A DNA stretch of 64,000 nucleotides from Gari tellinella (GCA_922989275.2 OV277866.1:79954328-80018327); one strand, 5' to 3'; shown: positions 29,461 through 40,370, numbered from the stretch's first letter. Translations and numbers: made by a program. Notes: generated by a model not told the origin, from the letters alone.

Positions 29461-29633
29461 AAGAATAATTGTATTTTTTCAGTATAAGATCGAATTTAAT
29501 CCATTTCATGAACATCAGACTTATATTTTCACTCGTGGCTTCGCCACTCGTGAAAATATAACGTCTGATGTTCACTCAATGGATTAAATTTCTATCTTAT
29601 ACTGAAAAAAACAATTATCCTCTATGTTTTTGA
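29461..29633. repeat. Long foldback hairpin
   Basis: About 170 bp fold on themselves: TTTTTTCAGTATAAGATCG, TTTAATCCATTTCATGAACATC and ATATTTTCACTCGTGGCTTC are each mirrored on the other side of GCTTCGCCACTCG. The loop is very short and only a few positions are unpaired. Confidence 0.72.
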
Positions 29634-30478
29634 TTGGCCACTAAGCACAAGTATGATTGTATAATTCTTTGATACAGGACCTGGTGTCAAAGACTGATAA
29701 AGTCAGGCAGGGCCATGAAATACCCAGATTTATCCCACAGTTAATAATCTATTAACCAACTCTGCGAAGACAGATAAATAAGTCCTTAATGCAGGCTGAA
29801 AATAATGCAGAAAGCTCCTAATGGAGCTTTCTGCATTACTTTCATCCTACATTAAGCACCTGTATTTAAGATATTCTGGTGTTCTATGCTATTGAGTGAC
29901 CGGGTGATACAAGATTTATTGTATTTGAAAACTGATTCTCAGTTCTAATTAGGCATCTTATCACTGTGAACAAACAGTATGGCAGGCTGTAGTATTACTA
30001 GTTTTCCTGGCTCCATCCACCTGCTCGGCATTTCAAACATCTGCGTTCCTGTGTTTTGTTTCAATTGTACAAGGATATTTTTTGTGTACAGTCAAACCTG
30101 TTATAACTTATTGTCTATTTATTGCCTAATACATACACCTTTTCACTGTTTTATATATTCACCCAACTCAGAATATGCAATGCTGAAGAGGCACCATTAG
30201 AAATACTTCCTATGTTCTAGCAGATTGAAGCTTAAAATCAAGCAAGGAATTAGGAACATTGACTTTTACTTTCAGCATGCTTTAAGCACCATCCATCATC
30301 AATACCTAAAACAAGTTATGGAGTAAAGGCTTGGAAATTATCCCCTGGTAACCATCATTTAAAAATTCAGGGAAATGACTGCATAAAAGAGCTTAAAAGA
30401 AAATTTTGAGATTTTAGATTATCATTGGTTTACTTAATTCGGTGCTTTAAATGTTTCCTGAATACTTAAACAGATTTG
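29634..30478. other. Family E hairpin, decayed A, unique DNA
   Basis: A strong E-type hairpin (TTAATGCAGGCTGAAAATAA, GCAGAAAGCTCCTAATGGAGC) lies at 29786-29862. A decayed family A copy lies at about 30118-30330. The rest is unrecognised. Confidence 0.5.
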
Positions 30479-31425
30479 TATGTAACTTATTACGTTTCAA
30501 CTATATTTGGAGGAGTTATGCCCCTTGATTGGTGAATGAACAATTTTGAACATATTGTGTGTAAATTGTTACATTTCAACTATATTTGAATAAGTTATGC
30601 CCCTTGATATGTGAATGAACAATTTTGTACAAATTTTATGTAAATTGTTACATTTCAACTATATTTGGAGGAGTTATGCCCCTTGATTGGTGAATGAACA
30701 ATTTTGTACAAAAAGTATGTAAATTGTTACATTTCAACTATATAATAATAATAATAATAATAATAACGACTTTATTTACTGAGGCTACACATTTAGGCAA
30801 GCCCAATCTTCCATGTGGGCCTCGACATATATACATAGTTACATATTTGGAGGAGTTATGCCCCTTGATTGGTGAATGAACAATTTTGTACAAATTGTAT
30901 GTAAATTGCTACATTTCAACCATATTTGGAGGAGTTATGCCCCTTGATATGTGAATGAACAATTTTGTACAAATTGTATGTAAATTGTTACATTTCAACT
31001 ATATTTGGAGGAGTTATGCCCCTTGATTGGAGAATGAACAATTTTGTACATTGTAAATTGTTACATTTCAACTATATTTGAAGGAGTTATGCCCCTTGAT
31101 ATGTGAATGAACAATTTTGTACAAATTGTATGTAAATTGTTACATTTCAACTATATTTGGAGGAGTTACACCCCTTGATAGGTGAATGAACAATTTTGTA
31201 CAAATTATATGTAAATTGTTACATTTCAACTATATTTGGAGGAGATATATATGCCCCTTGATTGATGAATGGACAATTTTGTACAAATTGTATGTAAATT
31301 GTTACATTTCAACTATATTCGGAGGAGTTAAGCCCCTTGATTGGTGAATGACCATTTGTACATATTATTTAAATTGATAAATTTCAACTATATTTGGAGG
31401 AGTTCTGCCCCTTGATGGGTGAATC
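30479..31425 (+). repeat. 79-bp tandem array
   Basis: About eleven units: CCCCTTGAT occurs at a 79-bp period (TTATGCCCC at 30516, 30595, 30674, 30856, 30935, 31014), with small indels later. The unit runs TTTCAACTATATTTGGAGGA, GTTATGCCCCTTGATTGGTG, AATGAACAATTTTGTAC, ATTGTATGTAAATTGTTACA. One unit is interrupted at 30738-30845. Not a recognised coding or RNA feature. Confidence 0.85.
30741..30844 (-). mobile_element. Retroelement tail inserted in the array
   Basis: A (TAA)n run followed by CGACTTTATTTACTGAGGC and about 60 bp more. Read on the minus strand it ends GTAAATAAAGTCG then (TTA)n, like the simple-repeat tail of a truncated LINE or SINE. It breaks the 79-bp unit at TTTCAACTATA. Confidence 0.55.
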
Positions 31426-31925
31426 TGTACTTGAGACACTCCTTGTATTATTCTTTCACAACTCCTGTGTCTATCTGTCTGTGTCTTTCTATCTATAGTA
31501 TCTTCTCTCTCTTGTTCCCTCCATCTCTCACACATACCGCTTTGTTACTTGGCTTGTCTCTGTCATCACTTTCTTGCAATCCTACTGTATAATGGATTTC
31601 TTCTCCTGTGTCAGCAGCAGCTAGCCTATCTCCGCGGCATAGTGCAAGTGGGGATATCACCGTGTATATCTAGATAGGATCGGTGACACTGATGGCTCCC
31701 AAAGACAAGAGGGGATGGTTATATTTTAATAGGTACATTGTACCCAATACATGCTAAACACGAATACAATTTCTGCGCCTGTCAAGATACGTATAACTGG
31801 ATATCTGATGCGAAATCAGATTGGATTTCAAATTGCTATCTGGCTTTGATGTAGAAATGCAATTTTTGAGAAAAGTGATAAGATTTTCAACCCCTAATCA
31901 GTTAATATGCAATTATGATTGGAAT
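31426..31925. other. Pyrimidine-rich then repeat-free island
   Basis: 31430-31600 is CT-rich on this strand. 31600-31720 is repeat-free and more GC-rich (AGCCTATCTCCGCGGCATAG). An ATG at about 31691 opens 22 codons (MAPKDKRGWLYF). It could be a promoter/first-exon-like island, but nothing proves it. Confidence 0.25.
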
Positions 31926-31995
31926 TTGCAAACAGTTTTGATCCTGATCAGACGCCGCGTAACGCGGCGTCTGATCAGGATAAAAACTGTTTGAA
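31926..31995. repeat. B-type hairpin
   Basis: GCAAACAGTTTTGATCCTGA, tip GCCGCGTAACGCGGC, then CTGATCAGGATAAAAACTG. Two arm changes are unpaired. Confidence 0.75.
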
Positions 31996-32223
31996 ACTGG
32001 TACTGCTGTATCTGTGATTAAAAAAGTGTTAATGAATACTTCTAAATTTGTTTGTATGTTAATCGTTAAGCTGATGTTATTTTAGCATGTTAAGCGTTAA
32101 TAGACTATGGTACTCTATAATGCTGTTCGGGAGAAGTGAAAACTGGAAAATGTGACTGTCAATCAAGTTTGTTTTGAAATCCACATAGATTACATCTCTG
32201 AAGGCTGTATCAAATTTCCATTT
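31996..32223. other. Unique DNA
   Basis: Nothing recognised. Confidence 0.3.
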
Positions 32224-32450
32224 TTAAACCCTTTTCCCTGCACTTCAGCACGACCTCACCCACACTCACTCAAACAGTTTGGATCTAGATCAGATGCTGA
32301 GTAACTCAGTATCTGATCAGGATCCAAACTTTGATTGTCACATTGGATGATTTGTGTGTCAAAAATTACATTAAATCAAATTATGTTTAAACTTTTAATA
32401 AACCAATTTTTTTGTGAAAATGGATGGAAATTTAGCGGGATCAGGGTTAA
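32224..32450. repeat. Family N MITE with B-type hairpin
   Basis: TTAAACCCTTTTCCCTG to GCGGGATCAGGGTTAA, a further TTAA terminal family. The hairpin about 32272-32330 is CAAACAGTTTGGATCTAGATC, tip GCTGAGTAACTCAGT. Confidence 0.65.
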
Positions 32451-32625
32451 TGTTCTTCTGCATGCAACTTACAGATCGTTGACAAAGTTTTTGATCAAAA
32501 CTGTCGTGTAATTCAACTGGGTCTTTTATATACTGAATCTGATTAACCCTTTGTAGGTTATAGTGCAAATCACCCATTTCCAACTGTGTTTAGAGCAGGA
32601 TTGTAGATGCTTAAAGCAATATGCT

Positions 32626-32876
32626 TTAACCCTTTCCCCCATAGAAGCGCCTTTAAGCGCATTCAGTTTATTCTTGACTTGAAGAAAATAGTTGCAATTT
32701 ATACATTCGTAAATATGTATAATACAAAATATTTTCTATATTCTAGCAGATGATGGCTTAAAGCAGGCTGAAAGTAAAGCAGAATGCGCTTAAAGCGCAT
32801 TCTGCTTTACTTTCAACCTGCTTTAAGTGGACACCTATATTCAATACTAGAGATATGCTATGTGGGAAAGGGTTAA
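32626..32876. repeat. Family A MITE, complete
   Basis: TTAACCCTTTCCCCCATAGAAG to TGTGGGAAAGGGTTAA. Hairpin about 32758-32827 with apex GCGCTTAAAGCGC. It is flanked by TTAAAGCAATATGCTTTAA and AGCTGACACCTGCA, so it may itself sit in an older hairpin. Confidence 0.82.
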
Positions 32877-33257
32877 AGCTGACACCTGCACTGAAAACCA
32901 TAAATGAATATTCATTTGTGGCACTTTTATAGGGAGGAGCATTTGAGGCAGCTCTTTAAATGTGCTTATCTGGAGAAAAGGGTTAAGACTCCTTTTTGTT
33001 GTGCGACTGGGAAGGGATTCTGATTGGCTACTATAGGGATCTCATCTGGATCTTAATTCTGGCCCAAACAAAGGCTTGAGAACAATTTTAGACTAAGCTT
33101 AAAAGCTTTATAACCTTAAACCCAGGTCTTAATTAAGAAACACAAAGTCATTCTCATATTGATATTGTTACTTTGGGTTTAAAACATTGTATCATTAAAT
33201 ATCAAAGTTTTCAGTCCTGTTTTTGCATAACTATATATAGACATTTCTATGGAAAGT
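32877..33257. other. Unique DNA
   Basis: Nothing recognised. Confidence 0.3.
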
Positions 33258-33507
33258 TTAACCCTTTGAACCCTAGTCCCGCGTATAGGCGTCTTTTCAA
33301 ACAGTGTACATGTGAATAGTACACTTGTCCTATGCAAACAGTGAAGGCCCAGATCAGAGGGCTCCGAAAGGAGCCCTCTGATCAGGGTCTTCACTGTTTG
33401 TCAGTAATGCCAAAATTGACAAAAACAACTCTTGAAAGTCAGAAATGGACTAGACAAAAATCAAAACTGGAATTGTCCATTTAAAGTTTCAGGGAGGAAA
33501 GAGTTAA
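33258..33507. repeat. Family C MITE, complete
   Basis: TTAACCCTTTGAACCCTAG to GGGAGGAAAGAGTTAA. The hairpin left arm has AAGGCCC where the right has GGGTCTTC, one lost pair. Confidence 0.85.
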
Positions 33508-33711
33508 GGTTTCAAATCTCTTAAGGAACTTTTGTAGCATATGCCGCAGTTTTATTCATAACCAGTCATCAGGTATAATTATGTCACATGGATCTTGAGT
33601 GACATTAGATATATTTATAGATAAAAGACATTTTTTGTTTGATATTCATAGTTTTAACATTCACTGCAAACCTCAGCTGCAGTTACATTAAATTTTTCCA
33701 ATCTATTTAGC

Positions 33712-33913
33712 ATGGTTGCCATAATTTGACCTTTGAAAATCCTAAGATTTCCAAATTTTCTATTTTTCAAGCGCAACAACTTAAAGCAGGTTGAAAGTAA
33801 AGCAGAATGCGCCTTAAGGCCCATTCTGTTTTACTTTCAGCCTGCTTTAAGCTACCATCTACTAGGATAGAAATATGAAGATTTTGGACAAATCCGGAGA
33901 AATGGCAGCCCTG
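33712..33913. repeat. Family M MITE carrying the A-type hairpin
   Basis: CATGGTTGCCATAATTTGAC and GAAAATCCTAAGATTTCC at the left; GAAGATTTTGGAC and AATGGCAGCCCTG at the right. The inner hairpin (CTTAAAGCAGGTTGAAAG, GCGCCTTAAGGCCC) lies at about 33779-33850. Confidence 0.72.
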
Positions 33914-34274
33914 ATTTAGATCCTGCTAAGAAGTAGCGTATTCTGAATGCTGCATCTGAACAGAATCAAAGCTATTTGACAATCCTATTGAGATTTTTAA
34001 ATTTTCTAGTCAAAATTCATGAAATATAAAGTTGAAAAGATATTTTGCACAATATTCTTTAAGCAGATGTAATTATTGTATAGTGAAGAAGTTTTAAAAG
34101 GCTCTCTAGTATGCATGGTAACCATTTTAATTATCTGAGTTTTTTTTCTTGAGTATGGTTTCACTCCTGTCAATCACGGACTAGGCTCCATTACATAGTG
34201 ATGAACAAGTTATTAAAACCTTACAATGCTAAATGTACAAAAAGTCTCCCAGTCTTGATAAACAACCAGCTAGT
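33914..34274. other. Unique DNA
   Basis: Nothing recognised apart from half a B hairpin near 33920-33990. Confidence 0.3.
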
Positions 34275-34510
34275 TTAACTCTTTGCATGCTGGGTAATTT
34301 TTTCCTCTTTCATCTGCAACAATTTTCATCTGCTACTATTCTTAAAATAGAATTTTCAAAATTTCTTTTCAAATTAGGGTCAGAGTATCAAACAGTTTGG
34401 ATCCTGATGAGACGCCCCGTAACGCGGCATCTCATCAGGATCCAAACTGTTTGCATTTAGGTAATCACTGTGGCACATGCATCCATCGCTAGCATGGTAA
34501 GAGATTTTAA
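34275..34510. repeat. Family B MITE, complete
   Basis: TTAACTCTTTGCATGCTGGG to GCTAGCATGGTAAGAGATTTTAA. Hairpin 34391-34453: AAACAGTTTGGATCCTGATGAGACGCCC, CGTAACG, CGGCATCTC; the tip has one unpaired change. Confidence 0.83.
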
Positions 34511-34539
34511 TTACATTGAATCTTGTGGGGTTTGTCCTT

Positions 34540-34757
34540 AGAATTAAAATATAAAATAATATATTCACCACAGTGATTGCATTTGCACAGAGTTTGGATC
34601 CAGATGCGATGCTGCGTAACACAGCGTCTCATCAGGATCTAAACTGTGCCATTCTGACCCTGTATTTAAAAGAAATTTTGTAAATGCTAATTTAAGAACA
34701 GTAGCAGACGACAAATGTTGCAGACGAAAAAAAATTACCCAGCATGCAAAGAGTTAA
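34540..34757. repeat. Family B MITE, reverse copy
   Basis: Ends CCCAGCATGCAAAGAGTTAA. The hairpin about 34586-34650 is decayed (GCACAGAGTTTGGATCC against GGATCTAAACTGTGCC), yet both ends changed to GCACAG/CTGTGC together. Confidence 0.72.
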
Positions 34758-34953
34758 TGGTCAAATCTTTAGCAGGAATTACTTTAGGTGCACTGTTCTG
34801 CTACTGCATTTTCATCTGCTTTACATTAATTTTGATGTCCTGATATTTTTCATATTTGCAGTTCTGTTTGCAAATTATATGTTTAAACAGTAACATAAGA
34901 AAATATAACCTATCATAATTTATGGCATTAAAACAAATTTTATACTTTGCCCT

Positions 34954-35216
34954 TTAATTTACCCCAATAGACTGTTTCTAGTTTTGAAGACTGGTGATCT
35001 GAACTTAATAAAGGGTGAAAGCAAAGCAGATCGTACCTTCAGATGCATTCTGCTTTTCTACCAGCCTTCTTTATTCAGCTACCATCTGCTATTATAGATG
35101 AAATGTTTGATGACTCTAATGGATGACTGCAAATAAAAGTGGACCCGAGTTCTTCTGCAGAAGAGTCTGAATAAAGTGAAGGTGTAAAAAGTATAGTCTT
35201 TGGGGTAATGGGTTAA
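34954..35216. repeat. Family A MITE, diverged
   Basis: TTAATTTACCCCAATAGACTG to TTGGGGTAATGGGTTAA. Hairpin about 35006-35078 with several unpaired changes. Confidence 0.7.
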
Positions 35217-35252
35217 GTTACCATCTGTCTTAAACTCTGTGAATGAGACATC

Positions 35253-35495
35253 TTTACTCTTTGAACCTTAAAAAAGTCATGCATATATATATATGGGTCA
35301 TTTGCAATTACCTGGGAGTAATACATTTGTCCTATGCAAACAGTGTAGACCCTGATCAGAGGGCTCCTTAAGGTCTTCACTGTTTGTCATTTGACATATA
35401 TTGTAAAAAATAAACTCTAAAAAGTAAGAAATGGACTAGACTAAATTGAAAACTACGGACTGTCCATTTGAGGTTTCAGGGAGGAAAGGGTTAGG
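35253..35495. repeat. Family C MITE with truncated right hairpin arm
   Basis: TTTACTCTTTGAACC to AGGGAGGAAAGGGTTA. The hairpin reads GTAGACCCTGATCAGAGGGC, then CTCCTTAAGGTCTTCACTG: most of the right arm is missing. Confidence 0.75.
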
Positions 35496-35740
35496 GGAGT
35501 GGCTGTAATTATTGGGGTTTACGGTATATACAAAAAATGGCAGTCCTTAAAAAGTACATTGTAAATTCTGTTCATACAGCCATAAAGTCATGTGAAGTGG
35601 CTGGCAAACACTTCATCTAGGAAATTGACAGGATACATTCGAATAACTGTTTCCAGATTCTACACTTGCTAAAAATATGGCAAGAAATCCTATCATAATT
35701 ATAGCCTTTAGTTTGCTGAAGTCTCGTTTAAAGTCCTTTA
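35496..35740. other. Unique DNA
   Basis: Nothing recognised. Confidence 0.3.
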
Positions 35741-35930
35741 CAGTGGAGAAGACGTATTTCTGTGAAATAGCATGAAATGCAAATGCTATGCAATGAAATG
35801 TAGAAAATGACAGCTTAAGTTTTGAAAATTCAGACAATTTATCTTAATCAGAGTGTCAAACAGTTTGGAGCCTGATCAAACTTTGGGTAAACCTTGTCTG
35901 ATTTGGCTCCAGACTGTTTGCCATAGAAAT
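35741..35930. repeat. Family G MITE, right end unclear
   Basis: TACAGTGGAGAAGACGTATTTC at the left and a hairpin at 35866-35922 (CAAACAGTTTGGAGCCTGATC, then GGCTCCAGACTGTTTG) with an asymmetric tip. Confidence 0.65.
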
Positions 35931-36671
35931 AATGGATTGAATAGCACAAACAAGTTCATTGAGAAAGTCAATGTCAGTTTCTACCCCACTGTAACTCACT
36001 GTAAATCATAGAAATGTTTATAATTCTCTCCTGATACAGAGTCATATGAATCTTTACCTGCTTTCTGATAGGGTACAGCTTAAAACAGACTGAAAATAAA
36101 GCAGAAAGCTCATAAAGTAAAGTTTTGCTTTACTTTCAGCCTGCTTTAAACAACTGCCTTTTTGAAACATAAGAAAACAAAATTGGAAAAAGCTTGAAGA
36201 ATAGTACTAAAATCATTATTTGTACCACTTATAATTATTTGACTATTAATGGATTTCAACGTCAGTATTTAAGTAGCCCTATATGCATTATAAAGCAAGA
36301 GAATCTCTGAATGCAGATGGTCACAGTGACACGTAATGCAGAAAGCTTTAAAGGTATTGACATTGACATATAGCGTCATGATTAACAAGATGACATTGCA
36401 TGACTTGTCAGTAAAAACAAGTATCAACCAATAAACCATTTCCATTAATTACAGGCATGAGACCTGAAACAATCTTGTTCGTTTGGCCTTAGTGCCAATC
36501 ACACTTAACTATCCAACCAGTATGGGCAACCTTTTGACAGAAAATGCTTTGGAAGGTCTAAGTGCAGATTGCAGCCTATAATGCAGGACAACAATGATGC
36601 AGAAAGCTCTTTTATGATGACTTTATGATGTCTCTGATGCAATTCTTCAAATGATTACAATAAGATCCTCA
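35931..36671. other. Unique DNA with E-type hairpin pieces
   Basis: A hairpin GCTTAAAACAGACTGAAAAT to TTTCAGCCTGCTTTAAAC lies at 36074-36152. Partial E hairpins lie near 36335 and 36580-36645. The stretch 36420-36545 is repeat-free. Confidence 0.4.
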
Positions 36672-36804
36672 CTTAACTCATTATTACTTAGAAACATATT
36701 AATTAATTCCTCCACTGAAGAAAAAAAAAAAAAATTTATTCTGGCATGACTATGTATCATAAAAAATATTTTCTACATCCTAGCACATTGTAGCTTAAAC
36801 AGAC
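36672..36804. repeat. Family A MITE, left half
   Basis: TTAACTCATTATTACTTAG, the arm with ATTCCTCCACTGAAG, an A run at 36720-36735, and GTAGCTTAAACAGACTG, then it stops. Confidence 0.6.
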
Positions 36805-37180
36805 TGCTTACCTTTCCTCCCTGAAACTTGAAATTCCAGTTTCCAATTCACCCTTGCAGAAATTATTCCAATCATTTTCAATTCCAAAGAAAAAAATCCA
36901 ATGATTTTCCTTGGAATACCTAGGAATTTTTAATGCCTATGAATTCCAGCTAAACTTTCACAAGGGTAGACAAGTCCATTTTTGACTGTTTATTATTTGT
37001 TACTATACTACAACATGACAAACAGTGCAGACTCTGATCAAAGGGCTTCTTTAGAAACACCCTGATAAGGTCTTCACTGTTTGTCTAGGACAAGTGTACT
37101 CTTCACAAGTACACTGTTTGCAAAGGATGGGTATATGCTTGAATAGAGTGCAAACAGTTACAAGAGAGTGTTCCGTGGTT
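36805..37180. repeat. Family C MITE, expanded and diverged
   Basis: TACCTTTCCTCCCTGAAAC begins the copy. About 100 bp rich in ATTCCAA-type repeats (36845-36950) is inserted in the arm. The hairpin about 37017-37085 is imperfect. Confidence 0.6.
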
Positions 37181-37182
37181 GA

Positions 37183-37432
37183 ATAACTCTTTGAACCCTA
37201 GTCACGCATATATATGTCATTTGCAAACAGAGAACCTGTGAGGAGTACACTTGTCCAATGCAAACAGTGTAGATCCTGATCAGAGGGCTCCTTAAGGAGC
37301 CCTCTGATCAGGGTCTACACTGTTTGTCATTTTGACATATATTGTGAAAATCAACCCTGAAAAGTCAAAAATGGACTAGACTAAATTGAAACTAGAATGG
37401 TCCATTTGAGGTTTCAGGGAGGAGAGAGTTGA
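37183..37432. repeat. Family C MITE
   Basis: TAACTCTTTGAACCCTAG to GGGAGGAGAGAGTTGA. The hairpin 37260-37326 is close to perfect: CAAACAGTGTAGATCCTGATC, GGGCTCCTTAAGGAGCCC. Confidence 0.82.
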
Positions 37433-38059
37433 GATATGTTTGAATGTACTGTAATTTTTCTAGTAGTACTTACTACTACCAGCATTGTTGTCTGTAGAAT
37501 GTAGATGTATAATTACTATTCTGTTAGAATTTCACTTTGAAAACTGTGGTTCAATTAAACAACACCACCAACACTAATACTACCCTTATCAAAGTTACGA
37601 GTCTTTTGGGACTTACGTTTAATGATCTATACTATACCGTTTCCTAAGTTCCATAGCAATTAAAGTATGATACTGCAACCAGTTTTCTAGTATAGCCGAC
37701 TGTGTAGAAAACAAATCTATGGGCTTAAAGACTTTTCCTCAGTCCATTGAGGGACCACCAGCATATTGTTCTGGAGGTGTCAATTTAACTGTAAAGCACG
37801 TGCAACACAATCTCAGTTTACCTGGTGATGTCCAGATTATACTCATGCTCTAGTGATTTTCAATGGTTATTTCTAACCAAACTATCAAATATAAAGGTCC
37901 GGTCTCACATAAGACGATTCAATGGTTCAATATGCACAAGACCCATGCTTTTTGCAAGGAAATTGACAGTAAATAATCTGACAAGGTGTTATGACCAAAA
38001 GGTCGCCAGGAGATGTCTTTAATTAAATTACAAGGGAATAATTATACACTGGTGACTAT
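37433..38059. other. Repeat-free DNA
   Basis: No MITE is recognisable in about 620 bp, which is unusual here. No coding signal is seen. Confidence 0.35.
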
Positions 38060-38140
38060 AATAATGCAGGACAAAATAATGCAGAAAGCTGTTGTATAGG
38101 ATCTTTCTGCATTATTTTTTGTCCAGCATTAGAGAGTCAC
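38060..38140. repeat. Family E-type hairpin
   Basis: TAATGCAGGACAAAATAATGC, AGAAAGCTG ... ATCTTTCTGCATTATTTTTTG, CAGCATTA. Confidence 0.65.
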
Positions 38141-38371
38141 CTGTCTTTATAATTATTCACACTACGTTATTGAGTTACTACTAAGTCTTGCAAAGAGGTT
38201 TCTCTGCTCTGAATCAGGTATGAGTGTTTTAAGGTTCTTTTGCTCAGAGCACCAAGTTTTTCCTTAACACTCAATATTTATACTGTTTTGTTTGAAGCAT
38301 TTAATTACAATGCATGTTTCATTGCTTGACAAATCACCACACTTTTGTAACCCCTCCTGTGCTGAATATTC
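38141..38371. other. Unique DNA
   Basis: TTTCTCTGCTCTGAATCAGGTATGAG at 38199-38224 looks like joined 3' and 5' splice sites; see findings. Confidence 0.3.
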
Positions 38372-38622
38372 TTAACTCTTTCCTCCCTGAAACTTTAAAT
38401 GGCCAATTCCAGTTTCCATTTTAGTCTAGTCCATTTTAGACTTTTAAGGGTTGTTTTTGTCAATGTTGGGCATTATGACAAACAGTGAAGACCCTGATCA
38501 GAGGGCTCCTTTTGGAGCCCTCTGATCTGGGTCTTCACTGTTTGCACAGGACAATTGTACTATTCACATGTACACTGTTTGAAAAGGACGCCTATATGCG
38601 GGACTAGGGTTGAAAGGGTTAA
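38372..38622. repeat. Family C MITE, complete, reverse
   Basis: TTAACTCTTTCCTCCCTG to GACTAGGGTTGAAAGGGTTAA. The hairpin about 38478-38546 has apex GGGCTCCTTTTGGAGCCC. Confidence 0.85.
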
Positions 38623-38689
38623 TATAGATAAAAAGTATAAAATTATTTTTTTAAAAATTCATTGACTATAGAATAAGGAATATTTTCCA

Positions 38690-39330
38690 AACAGTGCTGG
38701 ACTCACATTGACATGAAAATCTCCTTAAGCACATTCCCTTCCTACAACAACTCTAAAAACAATGACTTCCTCCTTACAACAACCCTTGCCGCAGTTCCCT
38801 TAATTAACTCTTTGAACCCTAGTCCCGCATATAGGCGTGCTTTTCAAACAGTGTAGATGTGAATAGTACACATGTCCTATGCAAACAGTGAAGACCCAGA
38901 TCAGAGGGCTCTGAAAGGAGCCCTCTGATCAGGGTCTTCACTGTTTGTTATAATGCCAACATTGACAAAAACAACCCTTAAAAGTCAGAAATGAACTAGA
39001 CTAAAATGGAAACTGGAATTGTCCATTTAAAGTTTCAGGGAGGAAAGAGTTAATAGGACAATTATGTCCAACCTATTCAAGACTGCATTGTGGTGACTAC
39101 TTACAATAATTGTTGTCTGCTGTTTTCTCAAAAGTTACATAATGGACATTTTAACAGAAAAAACCCTAATGACAAACAGCTTGAATCCAGACCATACCCT
39201 GGGTAACGCGGCTTTTGATCTGGTTTTAAGCTGTTTGCAAATTTACCTCCCTATAACAACTCAGGCCGAACAACGCACACAATTTTTGTCTCCTGTTGGA
39301 AGTCGTGGTAGAAAGGAAACGCTGTATTTC
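38690..39330. repeat. Family F MITE interrupted by family C
   Basis: Left arm CTTCCTCCTTACAACAACCC, then the C copy at 38814-39053, then TAGGACAATTATGTCCAACC and a decayed F hairpin (GACAAACAGCTTGAATCCAG, then TTTTAAGCTGTTTGC) at about 39171-39240. Confidence 0.72.
38814..39053. repeat. Family C MITE nested in family F
   Basis: TTAACTCTTTGAACCCTAG to GGGAGGAAAGAGTTAA. An extra TTAA precedes it (CCCTTAATTAACTC). The uninterrupted F copy at 23402 reads TTCCCTAAATAGGACAATT across this point. Confidence 0.83.
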
Positions 39331-39640
39331 AAAAACTGTAAAGCTAAAGTTGACAAATGATGGAGATATTAACAGGCAACTGAACAACAGAAAAGCATAA
39401 CTGACTTTATTCCTCTACTGTCCCCTATATTGTTGAAGATGAAGGTATTTTCTGTTGGTCTTCCTATTAACCAGGCTCGTACAATTAACATGGAACATGC
39501 TGTATGATTATAGCCAATTAACAACATCTCCCATCTCCTCTGATCATCTAATGCCAGTTACACTTTTGTTTGAACTTCCTTATAGCCGCTTGATTGCAGT
39601 GTTATTGCTGTCGGCTAAAAGTTGCATTGTTTTGTTTAGA
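39331..39640. other. Unique DNA
   Basis: Nothing recognised; overlapping frames run into the G element. Confidence 0.3.
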
Positions 39641-39890
39641 TACAGTGGAGAAAATGTTATTCTTTTCCGATAAATGCGTTTACGCTAAAACTATTATTTC
39701 TATCGCAAACAGTTTGGAGCCAGATCAGACGCCGGGTTACCCGGCGTTTGATCAGGCTCCAAACTATTTGCCACCAAGATGAATATGAATTATCAGAATT
39801 GTCAAAAAAATGTACTTTTCTACGTTTTATAGCTTTTTTTTGCGTTTCATTTGCGTTTAAACGGGAAAGAATAACGTATTCTTCACTGTA
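39641..39890. repeat. Family G MITE, complete
   Basis: TACAGTGGAGAAAATGTTATTC to GAATAACGTATTCTTCACTGTA. The hairpin about 39709-39773 is GCAAACAGTTTGGAGCCAGA, tip GCCGGGTTACCCGGC, then GGCTCCAAACTATTTGCC. Confidence 0.82.
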
Positions 39891-39912
39891 CAAGTTAAGA
39901 GTAATGTCGGAT

Positions 39913-40093
39913 CAGGGCTTCAGAGGGAGTAAACTGAACAAATCCAACGTTTTCTCACACATGTCAGCACCAAATCCTATGGTGTTACTACTCATTAGAA
40001 TCATCTCAAAGAGACGATTCTAACGAATAGTGACACCATATGTTTTCATGCAGAAATAAAGTTTTTGAAATTCTCCTCTCATCTAGAACTCTG
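39913..40093. repeat. Family D MITE
   Basis: CAGGGCTTCAGAGGGAGT to ATCTAGAACTCTG. The hairpin about 39989-40030 has unpaired changes (CATCTCAAAGAGACG). Confidence 0.72.
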
Positions 40094-40370
40094 AATTGTC
40101 CTCTGCACTGAATATTGTTATAGTTTCTAAATGGTTTATTAACTGTTTTAGCTGAGGAAACAAGTTTTACAGGCATTTTCAAAAGGTTGGATCCGAACCA
40201 TAGTTTTGCTCCTGATCAAAATCCAAATTATTTGTCATCTACCTACAAAATAAGAACTTAAAGAAAGGACAATTTTTCAGCTTTTGACATGGCAAATACT
40301 TTAAAGTGTTGTCAGCTATATGTGTTCCTGAATTATGACTGCTATTAGACCTCTCAAATTAGGATCAGGA
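40094..40370. other. Unique DNA
   Basis: Only half hairpins are seen (GTTGGATCCGAACC near 40187). Confidence 0.3.
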
